Source of the DNA: Verrucomicrobiaceae bacterium
GTDB lineage: Bacteria; Verrucomicrobiota; Verrucomicrobiia; Verrucomicrobiales; Verrucomicrobiaceae
DNA: 35,179 nucleotides
Direction of reading: 5' to 3'
Assembly: GCA_947440575.1 (NCBI GenBank)
Contig: CANETF010000024.1
Coordinates: forward strand, 1-35,179
Positions within the stretch are counted from its first letter, which is position 1. Every line of letters starts with the position of its first letter. Position numbers and translations under genes: made by a program. The notes beneath the pieces are model-generated. The model was given only the letters and a program-made list of their open reading frames with translations. It had not been told where the DNA came from and did no database searches. Positions 8,725 through 18,200 of this stretch are shown piece by piece.

Positions 8725-8755
8725 ACAATGTCCGATTCATCACAATCATTGTCCG
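8725..8755. promoter_or_regulatory. Candidate AraC-type operator between divergent genes
   Basis: TGTCCG occurs at 8729-8734 and again at 8750-8755, a centre-to-centre distance of 21 bp (two helical turns), the spacing of classical AraC half-sites. The same stretch contains an inverted pair ACAATG (8725-8730) and CATTGT (8747-8752). It lies 37 bases upstream of the regulator ATG and about 50 bases upstream of the cytochrome gene ATG. Binding is inferred, not shown. Confidence 0.4.
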
Positions 8756-8803
8756 CGCAAATCTCCTTCTGAATCCGTTATCCTCTATCACCGTCCACCC
8801 ACC

Positions 8804-11584
8804 ATGACCCCCACCCGCCTCCTCCTCGCCGCCCTCTCCCTCGCCACGGCCCTCCCCTCCCACGCCAACCCCATCCGCGTCCTCTACCTCGACCCCGAAG
8901 GCACCGCCCAAACCTCCATCGGCCCCCTCCACGACGCCATGCGCGACCTCGGCCGCGACGCCGTCTTCTTCGACTACGCCAAAGAAAAAATCGACGCCCC
9001 CTACGACCTCACCCTCTCCCCCTCCGACCTGTCCGAAAGGTCCGACCCGTCAGACCTCAAAGCCCACATCCTCTCCAAACTCCCCCCCGATCGCCTCGCC
9101 TCCTACAACGCCTTCCTCGCCCAGCGCGACCCCGAAGAACGCAAACCCCACCCCCAAGTCGCCAACTACGAAAAGCGCCCCGAACCCCTCACCCTCCAGC
9201 TCCCCCTCTCCGTCAAAGGCAGCATGGAGCGCACCCAAGTCCCCGCGGACCTCGAATTAAAACTCTTCGCCGCCGAACCCGACATCGCCAAACCCATCGC
9301 CTTCGCCTGGGACGACCGCGGCCGCTGCTGGGTCGTCGAAACCCGCGACTACCCCCACGGCATCTCCGACTCCGGTGAAGGCCAGGACAGCATCAAAATC
9401 TGCGAAGACACCGACGGCGACGGCAAGGCCGACAAATTCACCGTCTTCGCCGACAAACTGAACCTCCCCACCGGCATCGTCTTCGCCCGCAAAGGCATCA
9501 TCGTCGCCGCCCCCCCCAAATTCATCTACCTCGAAGACACCAACGGCGACGACAAAGCCGACCTCCGCGAAACCGTCATCGACGGCTGGGGCATCCGCGA
9601 CACCCACGCCCAAGCCAGCAACCTGCACTACGGCTTCGACAACTGGATCTACGGCTGCGTCGGCTACTCCGGCATCGAAGGCATCGTCGGCGGCAAAAAA
9701 CAGCAATTCGCCATGGGCACCTATCGCTTCAAACCGGACGGCTCCCAGCTCGAGTTCCTCCACCGGTTCACCAACAACTCCTGGGCCCACAGCACCAATG
9801 ACGCCGGTGACCAGTTCGGCGGCACCGCCAACGGCGCTCCCATCTTCTTCGGCGGCATCCCCGCCACCGCCTTCCCCGAAGGCTCCCAAGGCCAAACCGC
9901 CAAAAAAATCAACGTCATCGACACCTGCCACACCATCACCCCCAACTTCCGCCAGGTCGACGTCTTCGGCGGCTACACCGCCGCCGCCGGCTCCAACTTC
10001 ATCTACAGCAGCGCCCTCCCCAAACGCTTCCAGGGCAAAGCCATGGTTTGCGAACCCACCATGAAAGTCGTCGCCCTCATGGACGTCCAACCCGACGGCG
10101 CCGGCTACAAAGCCCTCGACTACATGAACCTCTACGCCAGCTCCGACGAATGGAACTCCCCCGTCCACGCCGAAGTCGGCCCCGACGGCGCCGTCTGGGT
10201 CGCCGACTTCCAAAACTTCATCATCCAGCACAACCCCACCCCCAGCCTCGAACGCGGCGGCTTCGTCGCCACCACCGGCGTCGGCGGCGCCCACGAAAAC
10301 GACCTCCGCGACCACTCCCGCGGCCGCATCTACCGCATCGTCGCCAAAGGCACCAACCCCAAACCCGAAAAACCCTCCCTCACCTCCAGCATCCTCGAAC
10401 GCCGCCTCCTCAAACAACAGCGCATCGTCTCCGGCTCCGACCCGTCCGAAACGTCCGCCCAGTCAGACATCCACACGCTCTGGACCCAGCACGCCCTCGG
10501 CACCCTCACCCCCCAGCAGCACCAAGCCGCCCTCATCTCCAAAGACCCCGCCCTCCGCCGCAACGCCGTCCGCGCCCTCGGCAACGACAAACCCGCCCAG
10601 GACCTCTTCTTCGGCTCCGGCGTCTTCTCCGACCCCGACCTCCCCACACGCCTCGCCGCCTTCGTCAAACTCGCCGACTTCCCCACCACCCCCGAAATCC
10701 AGACCCTCGTCAAAAAACTCAACGCCGACCCCGTCGTCAAAGCCGACGAATGGCTCGGCGAAGCCGCCAAAATGCTCGGCAAAAAACACAAGGCCCTCAA
10801 CTACAAAACCGGCCCCAACCTCCTCCCCAACCCCGGCTTCGAAGAACTCGCCGCCGACAAAAAAACACCCGCCGGCTGGACCCTTCGCCACTACGGCAAA
10901 AATCCCGGCAACGAAGGCGCCGAATGGGGCGTCGTCATCGATCCCAAAACCGTCCACTCCGGCAAACACGGCTTCCGCGTCATCACCCGCGACGACGCCG
11001 ACACCAGCTTCTTCGCCAACGCCCCCCTCAAACCCAACACCGAATACAAACTCTCCGCCTGGATCAAAACCCATGCCTTCAAAGGCAAAGCCAGCCTCAA
11101 CGACCACATCGGCCGCGCCGAAACCTCCCCCAAACTCACCCGCACCCAGGACTGGACCGAAGTCGAAGTCATCTTCAACTCCAAAGACCGCCCCCAAGCC
11201 AGCATCAACCTCCTCCACGTCGGCAAGGGCGACACCTACTTCGACGACGTCAGCCTCGTCGAACTCATCCCCGAAGTCGAAGACGACGCCTCCAAACTCG
11301 TCGGCGATCCCGCCCGCGGTGACACCATCTTCTGGACCCACCCCGTCGCCGCCTGCAAAAACTGCCACGTCCTCAAAGGCCAGGGCAGCGCCGTCGGCCC
11401 CGCCCTCGACGGCATCGCCACCCGCAAAGACGCCGCCTACATCCTCGAAAGCCTCGTCAACCCCAACGCCAAACTCGCCGAAGGCTACACCGCCACCCCC
11501 ATCTCCCCCATGCCCCCCATGAACCTCATCCTGAAACCCCAGGAGTTCGCCGACGTCCTCGCCTTCCTCAAAACCCTCAAATAG
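8804..11584 (+). CDS. PVC-type heme-binding CxxCH protein (membrane-bound dehydrogenase-like) with CBM-like insert
   Basis: The 926-residue exported protein starts with a signal peptide (MTPTRLLLAALSLATALPSHA). A short ThuA-like fragment (about 22-60) is followed by the PVC propeller domain from about 137 (TQVPADLELKLFAAEPDI, FAWDDRGRCWVVETRDYP, KICEDTDGDGKADKFTVFA, HYGFDNWIYG) to about 520. Next come a HEAT-like stretch (about 560-660), a CBM4/9-like beta-sandwich (about 668-820, NLLPNPGFEEL onward) and a C-terminal cytochrome c with CKNCH at 851-855 and GPALDGIA. The likely Met ligand is in SPMPPMN. Family members are periplasmic dehydrogenases or heme proteins linked to sugar oxidation. 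Two in-frame Ser/Asp-rich repeat segments interrupt the protein (9023-9055 and 10436-10468). The ThuA part is much shorter than in full-length relatives. Substrate unknown. Confidence 0.9.
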   Translation: MTPTRLLLAALSLATALPSHANPIRVLYLDPEGTAQTSIGPLHDAMRDLGRDAVFFDYAKEKIDAPYDLTLSPSDLSERSDPSDLKAHILSKLPPDRLASYNAFLAQRDPEERKPHPQVANYEKRPEPLTLQLPLSVKGSMERTQVPADLELKLFAAEPDIAKPIAFAWDDRGRCWVVETRDYPHGISDSGEGQDSIKICEDTDGDGKADKFTVFADKLNLPTGIVFARKGIIVAAPPKFIYLEDTNGDDKADLRETVIDGWGIRDTHAQASNLHYGFDNWIYGCVGYSGIEGIVGGKKQQFAMGTYRFKPDGSQLEFLHRFTNNSWAHSTNDAGDQFGGTANGAPIFFGGIPATAFPEGSQGQTAKKINVIDTCHTITPNFRQVDVFGGYTAAAGSNFIYSSALPKRFQGKAMVCEPTMKVVALMDVQPDGAGYKALDYMNLYASSDEWNSPVHAEVGPDGAVWVADFQNFIIQHNPTPSLERGGFVATTGVGGAHENDLRDHSRGRIYRIVAKGTNPKPEKPSLTSSILERRLLKQQRIVSGSDPSETSAQSDIHTLWTQHALGTLTPQQHQAALISKDPALRRNAVRALGNDKPAQDLFFGSGVFSDPDLPTRLAAFVKLADFPTTPEIQTLVKKLNADPVVKADEWLGEAAKMLGKKHKALNYKTGPNLLPNPGFEELAADKKTPAGWTLRHYGKNPGNEGAEWGVVIDPKTVHSGKHGFRVITRDDADTSFFANAPLKPNTEYKLSAWIKTHAFKGKASLNDHIGRAETSPKLTRTQDWTEVEVIFNSKDRPQASINLLHVGKGDTYFDDVSLVELIPEVEDDASKLVGDPARGDTIFWTHPVAACKNCHVLKGQGSAVGPALDGIATRKDAAYILESLVNPNAKLAEGYTATPISPMPPMNLILKPQEFADVLAFLKTLK
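9023..9055 (+). repeat. In-frame SD-rich dispersed repeat, copy 1
   Basis: About 33 bases encode SDLSERSDPSD inside the degenerate ThuA-like region of the heme protein. By eye the segment matches the copy at 10436-10468 at 29 of 33 positions and is read in the same frame. It consists of degenerate TCCGAC-type hexamers. Confidence 0.7.
10436..10468 (+). repeat. In-frame SD-rich dispersed repeat, copy 2
   Basis: About 33 bases encode SDPSETSAQSD in the linker between the propeller and the HEAT-like segment. It is the second copy of the segment at 9023-9055, in the same orientation and frame. It sits between domains, where an insertion would be tolerated. Confidence 0.7.
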
Positions 11585-11608
11585 TCCGCAGGACCCCAAA
11601 AAGGAGCA

Positions 11609-11714
11609 CAGACACTCCTGTCTGCCCCCATCCCAAACGCCAAACGCGCACCTCCAGGAGCGCGGACACTCCTGTCCGCCACCCCAATGGCAGCAGTAAA
11701 GCCGCCCTAATCCC
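11609..11714. repeat. Intergenic direct repeat, copy A (two hairpins)
   Basis: This copy shares long identical stretches with 11891-11997, for example TCCCAAACGCCAAACGCGCA and CCACCCCAATGGCAGCAG. It contains two perfect hairpins with the same CTCC loop: CAGACA/TGTCTG at 11609-11624 and GCGGACA/TGTCCGC at 11662-11679. Stem sequences differ by compensating changes, which suggests the fold is conserved. Confidence 0.8.
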
Positions 11715-11890
11715 AGATTCCGCGATTGGAAGTGGTCCAGGAGCTGCCTCGCTTGGGTTTCCAAGACTTCGCGGCTCGCAGTCCCTGCATCAAAACGATA
11801 CCGGGAAAGAGTTGCGGGGCCTTGGATCCGCAATGGTGGTGGCGGATGGGCCACGTCCAACCGCAGAGTTTGGGCTAAGTCGCCGTGAAG

Positions 11891-11997
11891 CAGACTCTCC
11901 CGTCTGCCCCCAATCCCAAACGCCAAACGCGCACTTCCAGCATCACCAACACCCCTGCCCGCCACCCCAATGGCAGCAGCAAAGCCGCTCTAATCCC
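11891..11997. repeat. Intergenic direct repeat, copy B
   Basis: This is the second copy of the 106-base element, in the same orientation. Its first hairpin is GCAGAC/GTCTGC at 11890-11907 with loop TCTCCC. The second hairpin position has decayed. Flanking identity ends at TAATCCC in both copies. Confidence 0.8.
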
Positions 11998-12151
11998 GAT
12001 CCTGAAGCAAGCTCCCCTCCTTGCTCCACCGTGGTCCAATCCGCTGGCCTGCACCCCCTCACCCGGCCCTCAACCACCCCATCTCACCCCCACCACCCCT
12101 CCTAAAAACCCCATTTTCCTCCCCATTTCCTCAGAAACTCAAAACATACAA

Positions 12152-12188
12152 TTTACAAATCCACCATTTCAATTATACTTCCTATAAT
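12152..12188 (+). promoter_or_regulatory. Candidate sigma-70 promoter of the giant gene
   Basis: In an otherwise C-rich region, this AT-rich island has TTTACA (12152-12157), a 16-base spacer and TATACT (12174-12179). A perfect TATAAT follows at 12183-12188. The first pairing would start transcription about 17 bases before the ATG at 12203. No good Shine-Dalgarno follows. Confidence 0.45.
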
Positions 12189-12202
12189 TACCGTAGGCAT
12201 CA

Positions 12203-15200
12203 ATGTATAACCAGAACTCCCTCTCCCAGCTCCCACGCTTCCTCAGGCGTGCTTGGATTTCCCTGGTGACCCTCCTCCTCTTCGGAGGAGCTACAGGCTG
12301 GTCGCACAACCTCGACATGCAGATCAATTACCTGATCTTCGACAAAGAAACCACCGCCCTCGTCCAGTCCCGCGCCGCCGCCAACCAACCCCTCATGCAA
12401 GCCGGTGACACCGTCGGCGTCATCCTCAAAGCCACCCCCAACGCCGGCACCAAAACCGGCGCCGGCGGCTACTCCACCTTTTTCGTGCCAGTCGGTAGCC
12501 AGATCGTCGGCGCCGAATACGGCGTCGTCCAGGACAACGGCACCTTCCAGCCCCTCTCCATGAAGGGCCAGTCCCCTCTCGTCCACGGCCAGGGCCCTAT
12601 CGACGTCCAGGCGCCCGTCGACCTCGCCGGTTACACCATCGGTCCCAACGTCCTCGGCATCTCCGCCCTCTCCGTCGACCTCAAATGCATCCCCTGGGGC
12701 ACCCTCGCAGGTCTCTACGGCGATACCGGCATCTTCTACTCCACCGACCCCACCACCGCCTGGCAATCCTGGGTCAACAGCGGCGGCATCGACAAAAACC
12801 CCGCCACCAGCGACAACGCCCTCCAAAACAATAAGGGCGACACCATCGTCCCCACCACTCTCTGGGACGCCTATCAGATGTTCGGCTTCGGCGTCAAAAC
12901 CCCCGGCAAACCTATCATCGATCCCGATGGCCGCGGCAACACCCCCTGGGGCACCGGCACTCCCGTCGCCGGCCCCGAAAGCGGCTACGCCTGGGGCTTC
13001 AACAAAGCCTACTGGGACGCCAACCCCTCCAACCCCAACCGCATGCGCAACTCCCTCCAGGTCGGTCCCTGGAAACGCATCCGCTACTCCGGTAGCGAAA
13101 TCGCCAAAGACACCCCCGGTCGCCGCGGCACCTCCGCCCTCGACCTCGTCGGCGTCAATGGCGAACAATACGGTGTCACCGTCTCCCCTTCCACCCCCCT
13201 GCCTCCCACCACCAGCTGGTCAGATACCACCAGCCCCAAAGCCCTCCGTCTGAGCTGGGGCGGACTCGAACTTTACCGCCCCGAATACTGCCGCATCAAA
13301 GTCAAGATCCTCAAAAACCCCGGCGAATCCGGCGCTCCCTTCGACCCCAACGGTTACCTCCAACTCTTCGGCGAAACCTTCGGCGGTGATGCCGGCGGCG
13401 AATACGGCAACAAAGACCACGTCTGGCGCTACTACAAACCTTCCGTCATCGGCCTGAGCGCCTCCCCGATGATCGAAATGGTCGCCTCCAAAAAGATCGT
13501 TCTCCCGAACGAACTTTTCTATTTTGACGTCCGCATCACCAACCTCGGCAACTTGCCGATGACCAACGCCATCCTCGAAAACCCCCTCCCGGCCGCCCTC
13601 ACCTTCGTCAGCGCCACCCCCGCCCAAAACGCCGGCCCCAGCGCCCTCCGCTGGAACCTCGGCACCCTCCCCCCCCAGTCCACCCGCACCCTTCGCATCA
13701 ACGTCCGCGCCAATACCACCGGCCTCATCACCAACAAGGCCACCATCCGCTCCAACGAATTCCCCACCCCCAAAGAAGCCGCAGACACCGTCACCTCCGA
13801 CTTCATCGCCATCATGTATGGCGACAAATCCGTCACCCCCACCACCGCCGCTCCCGGCGGTAAAGTCATTTATAAGATCGTCGTCCGCAACGACGGCGCC
13901 TGCCCCAACCGCTCCCCGTGGAAAGTCCGCGAATTCCTCCCCGACGGCTTCCGCTACACCCGCACCGTCGACCAGTTCATCAACGGCGCTCGCACCGCCA
14001 ACACCGTCGTCGTCCCCTCCGCCGCCGTCCCTAGCCGCCCCGAGTTCGTCATCAATCGCGCCCTCGATGTCGGCAAAACCCTCGAAATCTTCTTCGAAGC
14101 CGAACTCTCCACCACCCAGGCCCCCGGCCAATACTTCAACCGCTACGCCGTCGACTACGACGACAAAGTCTACGCCACCGGCCTCATCGCCCCCGTCACC
14201 GTCGGCGGCGCCAGAGTCGGCGACCTCGTCTTCCAGGACTGGAACGGCAACGGCACCCGCGACTCCAACGAACCCGGCCTCGCTGGCGTCGAACTCCAAC
14301 TCTGGACCGACCCCAACGGCGACGGCAACTCCGCCGACGGCGTCATCGTCCGCACCACCTCCACCAACGCCCAGGGCGAATACAACTTCGGCGGCACCTC
14401 CACCGGCAACTACATCGTCAGAGTCAACGCCGGCGTCCCCTCCGGCTACCAACTCACCGCCGACCCCGAAGGTCCCCTCAACGGCCTCGTCAAATTCACC
14501 CTCACCAACTCCACCGACCGCCTCGACATCGACTTCGGCTACCGCCCCCTCGGCACCCTCACCATCGCCGGCCTCGTCTTCTCCGACTTCGCCAATGACG
14601 GCATCTACCAAGCCGCCAACGACACCGTCATCAACAGCATCCCCCTCACCCTTCATTTCGACGCCAACAGCAACGGCACCGTCGACGCCCCCGACATCCA
14701 GATCGCCTCCACCACCACCGCCTCCGGTGGCGCCTACACCTTCTCCAACATCGCCCCGGGCCTCAGCTACGTCGTCTCCGTCAGCACCACCGCCCCCGCT
14801 CTGACCACCTTCTTCAACCCCTTCACCTTCAAACCCAGTAGCCCCGCTCGGATCGCCCTCGGCAGCCTCTCCGCCAACACCTCCGGCCGCAACTTCGGCT
14901 TCTTCGCCGACCGCCCCGCCTCCATCGGCGACCAGGTCTTCCAGGACCTCAATCGCAACGGCATTTTCGATTCCGGCGACCTCGCCATCCCCCGCGTCAC
15001 CGTCAAACTCTACCGCGACCTCAACAACAACAAAGCCCCCGGCGCTGGCGAATACCTCCGCGAAGTCGTCACCGACAACCGCGGTCAATACCTCTTCACC
15101 GACCTCAGCGGCGACAACTACATCGCCGAAGTCGACCTCACCGACCCCGACCTCCCCGGCGGCCTCGCCCTCGCTCCCCCGCACATCGCCGTCACCGTCC

Positions 15201-18200
15201 TCCCTTCCGAAGAAAACCTCAACATCGACTTCGCTCTCAAGCGTGTCCTCAGCCTCGCCGTCAGCCCTACCGGCACCGTCGCCCCCGGCTCCCGCCTCAC
15301 CTACTCCCTCCAGGCCAACTACCCGCAGGTCGGCCAGTTCACCAACGTCGCCGTCACCGACACCATCCCCACCGGCACCACCTACACCTCGGGCTCCGCC
15401 TCCACTGGCGGCACCTTCGCCTCCAACACCGTCACCTGGAACCTCGGCAGCACCAACTCCTCCGTCGCCAACACCTTCGTCCCCGTCATCACCTGCGTCC
15501 GCAACGTCCGCATCGAGGTCGACGCCTCAGTCGATGACACCTACATCCGCGCCGACAGTCCCAGCACGGTCTTGTCCAGTGGCAACATGCTCCTTCGCCC
15601 CTCTTCCGCCGCCAACCAGCGTCAGGCCCTCATCCGCTTCCTCACCACCGAGATTCCCGCCGGCGCCACCGTCCTCTCCGCCACCGTCGGCCTCCGCGTT
15701 GCCACCCTCCGCTCCAACCAAACCGTCAACCTCTTCCCCATGAACACCGCTTGGGATGTCAATGTCGCCACCTGGAATGACCCCAACGGCACCGGCGCCG
15801 GCCGCTGGGCTTCCGGCACCACCTTCAGCGCCCTCGACTACAACAGCGCCACCTCCCTCGGCTCCTTCACCCCAAACTCCGCCGGATACCGCCTCGTTAC
15901 CTCCACCAACCTCCGCAATACCGTCCAAGGCTGGGTCAATAACCCCTCCTCCAACCGCGGTATCGGCATCATCACCATGGGCACCGATACCGGTGACGCC
16001 CAGATCTTCTCCATCGACAGCACCATCAACAACGTCCCCTACCTCGACGTCCAATACTCCTACGTCGCCGCCGACGCTTGCGGCGTTGACTCCCGCGGCG
16101 CCGCCTACTGGGCTCGCAACGGCCTCCTCAACGGCCGCACCGCCGCTTGGAACGGCGGCTCCTTCGACGCCACCCAAACCACCCCCGCCCTCGCAGCCGA
16201 CCTCGAATTCATCGTCGGCGCTTCCTCCAGCAAGCGTGACGAAAAAATCGTCGCCGGTATCCTCGAACAAACCGAAAACAACATCGTCGGCCAAATGTGG
16301 AACGGTTCCGCCTGGACCAATCTCCCCCTCAATCCCCTCGGCAGGGCCGCCACCACCTCCGAAGTCGGTGTCGCCGTCGCCTACGAACAGCTCAGCGGCG
16401 ACGCCGTGCTCGTCTGGACGGATCGCTACCAGGCCAGTGGCCAAAGACTCCGCTTCAGCGTCTGGAACGGCACCTCCTGGACCACCCCCGTCAGCATCAC
16501 CTCCTACACCGGTGCCGAACCCTCCGGCATGAAAATGGTCGCCAGACCGGATAGCGACGAAATGGCCCTGGTCATCGAAGACTGGAACTACTCCAAACAC
16601 GCCCTCATCTGGAACGGCTCCTCCTGGAACTCCAGCACCCAGCTATCAGCAGGTGTCTCGGACAACAATAACATCCACGACTTCGCCGTCGCCTACGAGA
16701 ACCTCACCGGCCGCGCCATGGCCCTCTACGGCAGAAACGGCCAAAATCACGTCTACTATCGCATCTGGAACGGCTCCTCATGGACTGCTGAAGCCTCCCG
16801 CACCGCTCCCAGCGGCATGGGCAGAAAACGCCACTTCACCGCTGCCTCCGACCCCGGTGGCAACAATATCGCCGTCGGCGTCATCACGGATGGCAGCGAC
16901 GCCTGGTGCTCCGTCTGGAATGGCACCTCCTGGAGCGCCGGTAACGTGGTCGAAACCGACCTCAGCACCCGCGAAGCCCCCACCCTCGCTGTTGCCTTCG
17001 AAAGCCAGTCCGGCGATCTCGTCGCTGCCTACTCTCAAAACAATTTCAAAGGCGTCAAATACGTCACCTGGTCCCCCACCACCAGCACCTGGTCCGCTGA
17101 GGCAGACGCCATCCCTCTCGGCGGGGATGCCAACTCCCTCATCCTCCAACCCGACCTCAACACCAACGAAATCATGCTCGTCGCCCAGGACGACAACCTC
17201 GACCTCGTCGTCACCCGCTGGTCAGAGACCCTATGGAAAGGTTACCGCGAACTGGAAGACAACACCGGTGAAAACTCCAAACAGCCCTTCATCTACCTCT
17301 GGGATGCCCACGACCGCAACCCCAACCCGCCCCTCACCACCGCCGAAGGCCTGTTCGGCCCCGCCTCCGTCATCAACAACGCCCAAATCGTCAACGTCTC
17401 CACCACCCTCACCTCCTCTCGTAACATCGAGTCCATCTCCGCCCCGGACCCCTCCTTCATCACCCTCTCAGGCACCGGCCTCACCGCCACCAAACTCACC
17501 GGCCCGACCCCCGGCCCCTCCACCATCGGCAACCGCGGCACCACCTTCACCTGGACCTATCGCATCAACGGCACCACCAGCCCCGCTCGGGGCCTCTTCC
17601 GCTGGGCTCAGTTCACTTCCGGCGCCGCCACCTTCCCCACCACCGACTCCAATAGCTTCATCTACGTCCCCACCCTCACCTATCAGGTCGACGTCACCGC
17701 CCCTCCCCCCAATCCCGTCATCACCAACCAGGGCTCCATCAACCTCGGCTTCGGCCCCATCCTCAGCAACACCGTCTCCACCTCCCTCTCCGAATCCATC
17801 GGTGACTTCGTCTGGGCCGATTACAACATGGACGGCAACCAAGACGCCGACGAACCCGGCCTCCCCGGCGTCCGCGTCTTCATCGACACCAACAACAACA
17901 GCCTTTTCGACGCCACCGAGCGCAACGCCACCTCTAACTCTCAGGGCCTCTACACCATCTCCGGCGTTGGTGTTGGCACCCACCAAGTCCTCATCGACGT
18001 TGTCACGCTCCCACTCGATTTCGCTGCCACCACCGCCACCCGCCTCACCCGCACTCTCGCCGCCAGCCAGTCCTCCTTCACCTGTGACTTCGGTGTCGCT
18101 CCCCGCCCGCCTGAAGTCGCCACCGGCACCATTGGTGGCCTTGTCTGGATCGACTCCAACGCTGACGGCATCGTCGACGTCCTCGAAACCGGCTTCCCCG

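Larger units (their letters stand above)
11585..12202. other. 618-base intergenic region with dispersed repeats and AT-rich promoter
   Basis: No credible gene is seen. The left two thirds hold a pair of 106-107-base direct repeats separated by 176 bases of less skewed sequence. The last 90 bases are AT-rich and carry the promoter candidates of the giant gene. Frames open through the repeats on the - strand give low-complexity protein and are considered spurious. Confidence 0.7.
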
